From an uncultured Bacilli bacterium (GTDB taxonomy: Bacteria > Bacillota_I > Bacilli_A > RF39 > UBA660), in the NCBI GenBank assembly GCA_947624135.1, contig CANQIV010000004.1, forward strand, positions 1 to 38,860: 38,860 bases of DNA. Direction: 5' to 3'. Made by a program: the position numbers and the translations under genes. Positions 8,715 to 16,905 of the stretch are shown one piece after another. Each line of letters opens with the position of its first letter. Position 1 is the stretch's first letter. The notes under the pieces were generated by a model, which saw nothing but the letters and a program-made list of their open reading frames with translations, was not told where the DNA came from and did not search any database.

Positions 8715-9600
8715 AGAACCTTTTGCTCAAGAAAGATTATCAGAAGAAAAAAATTATAAAGCAAAATATTTTATTGCTTCTGAAGGTCAAACTACAGAAC
8801 CTAGATACTTTGAAAAATTAAATCAATCAATTATATCGGAAAATGTAACAATTATTAATATATTAAGAGATTATGCTAATCTAGGAAATAGCAATCCAAC
8901 ATATTTGATAAAATTACTACAGGAATTCTTAAATAGTAGTGATTCAGAAATTTCAGTTGCAGAGTTAAAAAATAAAATTGCAAATTGGGCTCATGAGAAT
9001 CCTAGTAAAATAAATTTAAATGTAATAAATGATGAATTGGATAAGATTTATAAATCAAATAAGTATAAAATACCTTATGCAGATTTAGAAAATTTATTTA
9101 TGCGTTTATTTAAAAGTGATATCTATAAAGATTTAGCTTCTCATTTTTCCTTATATTTCATCGCACAAGATGTAACATATTCACCAACTACTGATTCATT
9201 AAATATGGTAATAGACCGTGATAAAGATAGTTTTACAGAAGAACAATATGATGAGGTAGTGAAATTTTGTGATGACAACAATGTTAATTTATATGTTAGT
9301 AATCCTAGTTTTGAATTTTGGTTATTACTACATTTTAAAGAAATTGAATATGAAGATAATCAAAAATTGTTAGAAAATCCAAAAGTTAATAATTCTCGTA
9401 GATATCTCGAAAAAAGATTACACGATATTTGTAAATATACAAAGACAAAATTTTCATTTGAACATTTTGAAAAAAATGTACATGATGCGATTTTGAGAGA
9501 AAAAAATTATGAAGAAAATGTTATTAAACTAAAAAATAATTTAGGAACAAATGTTGGAAAACTTGTCGTTCAAATAATTAAAACTAAAAGTGAAAATTAA
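8704..9600 (+). CDS. RloB/AbiLii-like protein (TOPRIM-type)
   Basis: KYFIASEGQTTEPRYFEKL; VIDRDKDSF; NLYVSNPSFEFWLLLHFKEIE; 11-nt overlap with the ATPase gene. Confidence 0.82.
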   Translation: MRIKEPFAQERLSEEKNYKAKYFIASEGQTTEPRYFEKLNQSIISENVTIINILRDYANLGNSNPTYLIKLLQEFLNSSDSEISVAELKNKIANWAHENPSKINLNVINDELDKIYKSNKYKIPYADLENLFMRLFKSDIYKDLASHFSLYFIAQDVTYSPTTDSLNMVIDRDKDSFTEEQYDEVVKFCDDNNVNLYVSNPSFEFWLLLHFKEIEYEDNQKLLENPKVNNSRRYLEKRLHDICKYTKTKFSFEHFEKNVHDAILREKNYEENVIKLKNNLGTNVGKLVVQIIKTKSEN

Positions 9601-9624
9601 GAATAACTTGTTTATTCTTTTTTT
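9599..9624 (+). terminator. intrinsic terminator
   Basis: AAGAATAA-CTTGT-TTATTCTT followed by T-run. Confidence 0.75.
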
Positions 9625-9669
9625 GAGTGTTATAATATATATATCAAAAAATAAAGGACATGAATAAAA

Positions 9670-10305
9670 ATGAAGTATAATATAGATGGAATAGATTATG
9701 ATGTAATCATAGAAAAAAAAAGGAATAAAAGAATATATATTAGAGTTAAAGAAGATATGAAAATTTATGTAACATGTAATAGTTTTGTTACTAAAATTTT
9801 AATTAAAAATATATTGGACGAAAATATAAATTCTTTAAGAAAAATGATAAATCAAGTAAAAAAAACTATTGATAGAAATACTAAATTCTTTTATTTAGGG
9901 AAAGAGTATGATATAATAATAGATGAAAATATAAAGAACATAAAAATAGAATACGATAAAATATATACTAAAGATGAAAAAATGCTAAATAAATGGTATA
10001 GAAATGAAATAATTAGAATATTTGATGAAAGATATGTGTACATATACAATCATTTTAAAGAAAATATAACATCTCCAATATTAAAAATTAGGACTATGAA
10101 ATCAAGATGGGGAGTATACAATAGAAAAAATCATACAATAACACTCAATTCTAAATTAATAGAATACGACACATCTAAAATAGATTATGTTATAGTACAT
10201 GAATTATCTCATATAATACATTTTGACCATTCAAAAGATTTTTGGAATTTAGTAAGTAAATATTGTCCTGATTATAAAAAAATAAGAAAAGAGTTGAAAG
10301 ATTAA
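9670..10305 (+). CDS. YgjP/DUF45-type M48-like metallopeptidase
   Basis: KIRTMKSRWGVYNRKNHTITLNSKLIEY and VIVHELSHIIHFDHSKDFW (HExxH). Confidence 0.85.
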   Translation: MKYNIDGIDYDVIIEKKRNKRIYIRVKEDMKIYVTCNSFVTKILIKNILDENINSLRKMINQVKKTIDRNTKFFYLGKEYDIIIDENIKNIKIEYDKIYTKDEKMLNKWYRNEIIRIFDERYVYIYNHFKENITSPILKIRTMKSRWGVYNRKNHTITLNSKLIEYDTSKIDYVIVHELSHIIHFDHSKDFWNLVSKYCPDYKKIRKELKD

Positions 10306-11504
10306 TGAAAAAAATTTTTGTTTGTTTAATTTTATTAATGTCTGTTTTTACAATTAAAATCAATGTAGAAGCTAAAACACTTGGACAATTTAAAAAAGAA
10401 TTAAGTGAAACAGAAGAAAAATATGAAAAAAATCAATTAGATAAAGCAAACACAGAAGAAGAAATTAGAGTTACTAAACAAAAAATAGTAGATTTATCTA
10501 ATGAAAAAATAAAGACATCTGATGAAATAAATAAATTAAATGATGATTTAAAACAACTTGCAGAAGATATAGAAAATATGCAGTCACAACTAAAATCAAT
10601 AGTTAATTATTATCAATTATCTAGTACAAATTCACTTTATATGGAATATGTATTTAATGCAAGCAGCATGACAGATTTTATATATAGAATGGCTGTATCA
10701 GAACAACTTAGTAGACATAGAAAACAGACAATCGATAAATACAATAAACTTATAGAAGAAACAAAAAATAAAGTGTCAGAACTTGCAAAAAAACAAGTAG
10801 AACTTGATAAACTTGAAGAAGAATTATCTAATCAAATATCTAGATTAGGTGAAAATTTAGCAACAATATCATCAGCTGCTATAGATATTCAAGATGAAAT
10901 AAAATCTTTAAAATCAAAAATAAATGAATATGAAAACGTTTATAAATGTAAAGATGATGAAGAAATATCAACTTGTCAAGATAGATACTATAAAAGTACA
11001 GGTTCAGGATCATTCCCATCAGCAGCAGGTTTTTATAGACCAGTAACATCTGGTGTAATAACAACAAACTTTGGTTATTCAGATTATCACGGCACTATCC
11101 ACTATGGTACAGATATTGGAGTACCACATGGAACTAATGTTTATCCTGTAGCAGATGGTAAAGTTGTCCATATAATTTATAAATCAAATTGTGGTGGTAA
11201 TATGCTATTTATAGCTCACAAAGTTAATGGTGTATCATACACATCAGCATATTATCATTTAGCAAGTATAAATGTTAAAGTAGGTCAAGTAGTAACACAC
11301 GATAATGTAGTAGCTAATTCAGGTGGTGTACCTTGGATAGAAACTTGGGATAATTGTTCAACAGGAGGTCACTTACACTTACAAATGGCAACAGGCATTT
11401 ATATGCAAGATTATATGTGGTATTCTAATTTTGAAGCTCGTTCATTTAATCCAAGAAATTTAGTATCTCTACCACTTGAAGGCGGAAGTTTTTCAGGAAG
11501 ATAA
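10305..11504 (+). CDS. EnvC-like coiled-coil M23 peptidase
   Basis: Signal peptide, coiled coil, M23 motifs HYGTDIGVPHGTNVYPVADGKV and GGHLHLQM. Confidence 0.88.
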   Translation: MKKIFVCLILLMSVFTIKINVEAKTLGQFKKELSETEEKYEKNQLDKANTEEEIRVTKQKIVDLSNEKIKTSDEINKLNDDLKQLAEDIENMQSQLKSIVNYYQLSSTNSLYMEYVFNASSMTDFIYRMAVSEQLSRHRKQTIDKYNKLIEETKNKVSELAKKQVELDKLEEELSNQISRLGENLATISSAAIDIQDEIKSLKSKINEYENVYKCKDDEEISTCQDRYYKSTGSGSFPSAAGFYRPVTSGVITTNFGYSDYHGTIHYGTDIGVPHGTNVYPVADGKVVHIIYKSNCGGNMLFIAHKVNGVSYTSAYYHLASINVKVGQVVTHDNVVANSGGVPWIETWDNCSTGGHLHLQMATGIYMQDYMWYSNFEARSFNPRNLVSLPLEGGSFSGR

Positions 11505-11523
11505 AAAACGACAAATAATAATT

Positions 11524-11558
11524 ATCACTACTATTACAATAATAGTGGTGATTTTTTT
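11524..11558 (+). terminator. 12-bp terminator-like hairpin overlapping the SD of the next gene
   Basis: ATCACTACTATT-acaat-AATAGTGGTGAT then T7 and ATG. Confidence 0.75.
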
Positions 11559-11738
11559 ATGAAAGTAAAATTATTTGATGAGTCTCATGAGTTAGATTTA
11601 GAAAAAAGCATTAATACATTTTTAAGCAATAATGAGGATATTGAATTAAAAGATATTAAGTATGAGGTTGCAATAAGTATATGTGGTGAAGAACAAATAT
11701 ATTGTTTCAGCGCTATGATAATATATTGTATAAAATAA
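11559..11738 (+). CDS. Cse60-like small protein (59 aa), absent from ORF track
   Basis: Translation MKVKLFDESHELDLEKSINTFLSNNEDIELKDIKYEVAISICGEEQIYCFSAMIIYCIK; KVKLFDE..DLE and EEQIYCFSAMIIY match the Cse60 family pattern. Confidence 0.78.
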   Translation: MKVKLFDESHELDLEKSINTFLSNNEDIELKDIKYEVAISICGEEQIYCFSAMIIYCIK

Positions 11739-11783
11739 AAAATTTTTGACTATTATAAACATAGAATATATAGGAGGGATAAC

Positions 11784-14087
11784 ATGTATAATAGTTTTAC
11801 CGAAGATTCAAGAAAAATATTAATAACTGCAAAAGAGGAAATGAAAAAGTTAAAGCACCCGTATGTAGGTAGTGAACATCTTTTATTAGCAATCCTTAAA
11901 GATAAAAATGAAATAAGTGATAGACTAAAAATATTTAATTTAGACTATGAAAAATTGAAAAACGAAATAATAAATATAGTAGGTATTGGAAGCAAAGAAT
12001 CAGATTGCTTTTTATATACACCTCTTCTTAAAAGAGTAATGGAAAATGCTATATATGAAGCACGAGAAAATAATAATGGTAAAGTTACAATCGCACATTT
12101 ATTTTCATCACTTTTAGAAGAAGGAGAAGGAATAGCTATTAGAATATTGATAGGCATGGATATTGATATAAATGATTTGTATCAAGAATTTGCTTATAAA
12201 TTTCATACTAAAAAATCAAAAAATAAAAAACTACTTATAGATGAATTAGGTATTGATTTAACAAAAAAAGCAAGAGAAGAAAATCAAGAAAAATCAGTTG
12301 GAAGAGAAAATGAAATAAAAATGGTTATAGAAATTTTATGTAGAAAAAAGAAAAATAATCCTATATTAATAGGAGAAGCAGGTGTTGGTAAAACTGCAAT
12401 AGTAGAAGAACTTAGTAGACTTATATCAATAGGAGAGGTACCTAATATACTTAAAAATAAAAGAATAATAAGTCTTGATATGTCCACTACAATAGCTGGA
12501 ACTAAATATAGAGGTGAATTTGAAGAAAGAATAAATAAAATATTAAAAGAAATAGAAGAAAATGATGATATAATCTTATTTATAGATGAAATTCACACAT
12601 TAGTAGGAGCAGGAGGAGCAGAGGGCGCTATAGACGCATCAAACATCTTTAAACCCGCACTCGCACGTGGTAAAATAAGATGTATAGGAGCTACTACAAC
12701 GAACGAATATAAAAAATTTATAACATCAGATAAAGCTCTAGATAGAAGATTTCAAAAAGTAAATATAAAAGAACCAGATTATAATACACTTAAAGCTATA
12801 TTATCAAGTTCAAGAGACTTATATTCGTCATTTCATAAAACCATAATATCAGATGAAATAATAGATTATATTATGGAACTTTCAAGTAAATACATAAAAA
12901 ATAGATATGAACCAGATAAATCTATAGATATAATAGATGAGGTATGTGCTCATGTATCATTAAAAGAAAATAAAAAATTAAAACAATATAATGACTTAAA
13001 TAGAAAACTAAATGAAATATTAAACATTAAAAAAAATTCTCTATTAAAAAAAGATTATACTAATGCTTCTATTTATAAAGAAGAAGAAAATAAATTAATG
13101 ACTAAAATAAATAAATTAGAGTTAGAATTATCAAAAGATAATAAAATAAAAGTAACTAAAGAAGATGTAATTGATATAGTTAGTAGAAAAAGTAATATAC
13201 CTATATATAAATTAAAAAGTTTTGATATTAAAGATGTATATGATTTTGAAAAGAAATTAAAAGATAAAATAATTGGTCATGATAAAAATATAGATGAATT
13301 AGTTAAAGTATATAAAAAATTAAAGTTAGGATTAAAAGATGACAATATGTGTTATTCAATGCTTTTTACTGGATCAAGTGGCGTTGGTAAAACTAATTTA
13401 GCAAAATTATTTGGAAATAATATTTCAAATAATGTAATAAAACTTGATATGAGTGAATTTAGCGAACCACATTCAATTAGTAAATTACTTGGCTCACCAG
13501 CAGGATATGTTGGATATGATGATAATAAAAACATACTTGAAAGTATCAAAGATAACCCTTTTTCAGTACTTATATTAGACGAAATAGAAAAGGCACATCC
13601 AAATGTATTAAACCTTTTATATCAAATACTTGATGATGGTAAATTAAAAGATTCTAAAGGAGAAACTATATATTTTAACAATTGTACAATAATAATGACA
13701 TCTAATATAGGATATAATAAAAAAAATATAGGATTTAATAATGATAATAAAGTAAATAATGAATTAAAAGAAAACTTTAGTATACCATTCATAAATAGAA
13801 TAGATAGTATATTTAATTTTAATAATTTAAATGAAGACAATATTAGAAAAATAATAAAAATAAATCTTGATAAATTAAAAGATAAGTATAAACAAAAAAA
13901 TATAAAAATAAAAATAAATAATAAAATAATAGATGAAATAGTAAAACTTTCAAATTATATAGAATATGGTGCGAGAAAAATAGAAAAAATAATAAAAAAT
14001 AATATCGAATCCATAGTTATAAATCAAATATTAGAAGGAAAAACAATAGTAAATATAAATGAATTAGAAAAAAGTATAATATATTAA
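11784..14087 (+). CDS. clpC: ClpC-type AAA+ unfoldase
   Basis: Clp-N repeat (EDSRKILITAKEEMKKLKHPYVGSEHLLLAIL), two Walker A sites (GEAGVGKT, GSSGVGKT), UVR-like central segment, GAIDASNIFKPALARG. Confidence 0.88.
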   Translation: MYNSFTEDSRKILITAKEEMKKLKHPYVGSEHLLLAILKDKNEISDRLKIFNLDYEKLKNEIINIVGIGSKESDCFLYTPLLKRVMENAIYEARENNNGKVTIAHLFSSLLEEGEGIAIRILIGMDIDINDLYQEFAYKFHTKKSKNKKLLIDELGIDLTKKAREENQEKSVGRENEIKMVIEILCRKKKNNPILIGEAGVGKTAIVEELSRLISIGEVPNILKNKRIISLDMSTTIAGTKYRGEFEERINKILKEIEENDDIILFIDEIHTLVGAGGAEGAIDASNIFKPALARGKIRCIGATTTNEYKKFITSDKALDRRFQKVNIKEPDYNTLKAILSSSRDLYSSFHKTIISDEIIDYIMELSSKYIKNRYEPDKSIDIIDEVCAHVSLKENKKLKQYNDLNRKLNEILNIKKNSLLKKDYTNASIYKEEENKLMTKINKLELELSKDNKIKVTKEDVIDIVSRKSNIPIYKLKSFDIKDVYDFEKKLKDKIIGHDKNIDELVKVYKKLKLGLKDDNMCYSMLFTGSSGVGKTNLAKLFGNNISNNVIKLDMSEFSEPHSISKLLGSPAGYVGYDDNKNILESIKDNPFSVLILDEIEKAHPNVLNLLYQILDDGKLKDSKGETIYFNNCTIIMTSNIGYNKKNIGFNNDNKVNNELKENFSIPFINRIDSIFNFNNLNEDNIRKIIKINLDKLKDKYKQKNIKIKINNKIIDEIVKLSNYIEYGARKIEKIIKNNIESIVINQILEGKTIVNINELEKSIIY

Positions 14088-14168
14088 AACACATAAAAAA
14101 TTAAAAAAAATAATATTAAATACTTTCCTTTTTTTTAAAATATGTTATAATTAATATTAGGTGATACT

Positions 14169-14708
14169 ATGGACTATTTAGATGAAATAAAAACTAGTTT
14201 GAAAAATAATCCTAATTTAAATGATGAGATTAGAAAAAAAATATTTGATTTAATTATAGTTATTCATAGAAAATTACCTAATGTTGATTTAGCTAGATTA
14301 AATAATAAAATAAAAAGTGTTAAAATTGGCAAAATAAGTAAATTAGAACGAAAAGGAAATTACTTTTATGATATATTCAAAAATGAAATACAATTTTCAG
14401 CAAATATAAAAGGTGATTACGATATAGATAATTTATTTATGCAAGCCTTGCTTCAAATGACCACCAGCACGGATACTTTCACTGGATTTAATTCTGATGA
14501 AAGACTGCACGCACTTAATCTTGCTTATACAGAAATACTTGCTACATATTTAGTTGGAAATGAAGGGGACTCTGATTTAGAAGAAGAGATGTTAGTTACA
14601 AATCTTTTAAGTCATATTGTTGGCAAAGATACTATGTTTAATTCATATTTCACTAATAATGGTGAACCTATAATAAAAGCTATGCAAGATGCGGAGGTAA
14701 AATTATGA
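14169..14708 (+). CDS. uncharacterised protein
   Basis: Intact ORF; ATGA overlap with next gene; no motif recognised. Confidence 0.55.
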   Translation: MDYLDEIKTSLKNNPNLNDEIRKKIFDLIIVIHRKLPNVDLARLNNKIKSVKIGKISKLERKGNYFYDIFKNEIQFSANIKGDYDIDNLFMQALLQMTTSTDTFTGFNSDERLHALNLAYTEILATYLVGNEGDSDLEEEMLVTNLLSHIVGKDTMFNSYFTNNGEPIIKAMQDAEVKL

Positions 14709-15103
14709 CAAGTATAGTAAATTTTGAAGAGAATTTAAAGGATAGAAAATCTAATGTTATTTTAGAATCATTAAATCGATTTCACGACGCTAAAATAAGT
14801 GGTGCTATAAGACCAGATGAACTTTCTAAAATTATTGTTTTAGTTGGAGATTTATTCGCTAATAAAATAAGTAAGGGAGAAGTAAGCAAAGAAGAAATTG
14901 ATGAAACAGAATCCTTTATTTCACAATTTACTGGAGAAAATAAAGATAGTTATTTTAATATTAATCATGCAGATTTAGATAAGTCATCAAAAATGTTTTT
15001 AGAAGGAGATTTTTTCGCACTTGAAAAATATCAAGAAAGGATTAAAGATTCAAGCCCATTATTTGATGAAGAATCATACTCTAGTGGATTTAAAAGATTA
15101 TAG
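14705..15103 (+). CDS. uncharacterised protein
   Basis: Intact ORF coupled to previous gene by 4-nt overlap. Confidence 0.55.
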   Translation: MTSIVNFEENLKDRKSNVILESLNRFHDAKISGAIRPDELSKIIVLVGDLFANKISKGEVSKEEIDETESFISQFTGENKDSYFNINHADLDKSSKMFLEGDFFALEKYQERIKDSSPLFDEESYSSGFKRL

Positions 15104-15124
15104 TTATATTTTATAACTTTTTTC
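15102..15124 (+). terminator. intrinsic terminator
   Basis: AGTTATA-ttt-TATAACT followed by T-run. Confidence 0.7.
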
Positions 15125-15196
15125 TTGACTAAAAAAAATATATATAATAAAATATAACTCATAGAAAAGGGAGTATAAATCAGATTGGGGGTTTAT

Positions 15197-15454
15197 ATGC
15201 AAAAAGAATTAGAATTAATTAAGTTTACGTTAACTCCAAATATGAGTTTAGAACTTATTAATTTTAATAAATTAAAAAAAGAATTATTTGAAATGAAAAA
15301 AAATTACAATTTAAATGAAGATAAAGAATTATTATTAAAAATAAAAAAAGCTGAAGAAGAATTATTACATTTAAAATCAAAATTTATCAAAGAATTTAGA
15401 TTAGCTAATAAAGAGCAAATAGAATATTATTTAAAAGAAAAAAATCATGATTGA
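15197..15454 (+). CDS. small uncharacterised coiled-coil protein
   Basis: MQKELELIKFTLTPNMSLELINFNKLKKELFEMKKNYN...; ATG at 15197 preferred over the TTG at 15185; followed by a terminator. Confidence 0.5.
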   Translation: MQKELELIKFTLTPNMSLELINFNKLKKELFEMKKNYNLNEDKELLLKIKKAEEELLHLKSKFIKEFRLANKEQIEYYLKEKNHD

Positions 15455-15464
15455 TTTTTTTTTT
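15438..15464 (+). terminator. intrinsic terminator
   Basis: AAAAAAATCA-tgat-TGATTTTTTT. Confidence 0.7.
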
Positions 15465-15591
15465 GCAATTTTAAAAGGATTTTTGAAAAAAATATCGAAT
15501 AATATAAATAGAGAGGTAAATAAATTCTAGTTTTGTCGATTATGTATAAAAATAAAAAAAAGTGTGCTAAATTAATTAAGAAGGTGAATAT

Positions 15592-15939
15592 ATGTTAAAT
15601 GTAATAACAGAATTTAGAAAGGGAATATTATTTGTAAGACTTAAAGGAGATTTAAATAAAAATACTATTTCTAAACTAAATAAAAAAGTTACAGATATGG
15701 TAAAAAAGAATGGAATAAATAATATTGTATTTAATTTTTCTAATTTAAAATCAATTGATATAAAGGGAATAAATACTATATTTTATAATTATGAATTATG
15801 TAAAAAGAACCATGGAAGAAGTTTTATATGTGGTAATAATGATAAAATAAGAAAAAAATTAAAAAAGAGTAGATTAATAAATTATGTATATGAAACAACA
15901 GATGAATTAAATGCTATGAGAATATTAAATATAGGGTGA
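15592..15939 (+). CDS. STAS-domain protein (SpoIIAA-like) lacking the phosphoacceptor Ser
   Basis: Anti-sigma antagonist fold pattern (GDLNKNTISKLNKKVTDMVKKNGINNIVFNFSNLKSIDIKGINTI); position of DSSG reads DIKG. Confidence 0.78.
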   Translation: MLNVITEFRKGILFVRLKGDLNKNTISKLNKKVTDMVKKNGINNIVFNFSNLKSIDIKGINTIFYNYELCKKNHGRSFICGNNDKIRKKLKKSRLINYVYETTDELNAMRILNIG

Positions 15940-15943
15940 AAAT

Positions 15944-16594
15944 ATGAAAGATGAAATTATAGTAGAAAATCAAAATCTTATTTATTATATTGCAGGATTT
16001 TTTAAAAATTATCCATATAAAGAAGACTTATACCAAGCAGGACGTCTTGGAATGATTAAAGCATATGATAAATATGATTCAAACATGGATTGTAAGTTTA
16101 CAACATACGCTTTTTCTTATATATTAGGTGAAATGAAAAAATTAGTAAGAGAAGATAAGGGAATAAAAATATCAAGAGAAATTTCTAAATTAAATTTGAA
16201 AATAGAAAAAGCTTATGTATTATTATCTCAAAAGTTAATGAAAGAGCCAAGTACATATGAAATAGCGAGTTTTCTAGAAATACCTGAATATTATGTATCA
16301 GAAGCAATAACAAGTTTAAATAAAATAAAAAGTATAGATGAACCTATAAATAGCGATGGAAAAGATTTAACTTTACAAGATGTAATAGGAAAATCTGAAA
16401 ACATAGATGATTTAATTTTACTTAAAGAAAGTTTAGAAAAATTAAATAATGAAGAAAAGTTTATTATAGATAGTAGATATGTTAAGGATTATACACAAGA
16501 AGAAATAGCTAATAAACTTGGTATTAGTCAAGTTCAAGTATCTAGAAAAGAAAAAAAAGTATTAGAAAAACTAAAATGTCAAATGACTAGTTAG
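15944..16594 (+). CDS. SigF/SigG/SigB-type sigma-70 family factor
   Basis: EDLYQAGRLGMIKAYDKYDSNMDCKFTTYAFSYILGEMKKLVREDKGIKISREI (region 2/3) and TQEEIANKLGISQVQVSRKEKKVLEKLK (region 4). Confidence 0.85.
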   Translation: MKDEIIVENQNLIYYIAGFFKNYPYKEDLYQAGRLGMIKAYDKYDSNMDCKFTTYAFSYILGEMKKLVREDKGIKISREISKLNLKIEKAYVLLSQKLMKEPSTYEIASFLEIPEYYVSEAITSLNKIKSIDEPINSDGKDLTLQDVIGKSENIDDLILLKESLEKLNNEEKFIIDSRYVKDYTQEEIANKLGISQVQVSRKEKKVLEKLKCQMTS

Positions 16595-16675
16595 AAAAAT
16601 TTGAATTTTAAAATAAAAAAACATAAAATTTATTGAAACAATAAAATATTTATGTTATAATCTATATGTGGCTCT

Positions 16676-16766
16676 GGAGTAGTACTCAAGAGGCTGAAGA
16701 GGCGCCCCTGCTAAGGGTGTAGACCGGGCAACTGGTGCGAGGGTTCAAATCCCTCCTGCTCCGCCA
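16676..16766 (+). tRNA. tRNA-Ser (GCU), CCA encoded
   Basis: Acceptor GGAGTAG/CTGCTCC, anticodon loop CTGCTAA, long variable arm, T arm GAGGGTTCAAATCCCTC, encoded CCA. Confidence 0.93.
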
Positions 16767-16776
16767 TTATGAATTT

Positions 16777-16800
16777 AACTCTTATTTAAGAGTTTTTTTT
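16777..16800 (+). terminator. intrinsic terminator after tRNA-Ser
   Basis: AACTCTTA-tt-TAAGAGTT followed by T-run. Confidence 0.8.
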
Positions 16801-16905
16801 ACAATTAAAGTGTAAATTGAAATGTAAAATAAAATATATTTTATCTTTTTCTTTAAAAAAATACAAAAATATGATATACTTATCTATGATAAGCGAGGTA
16901 TTGAT

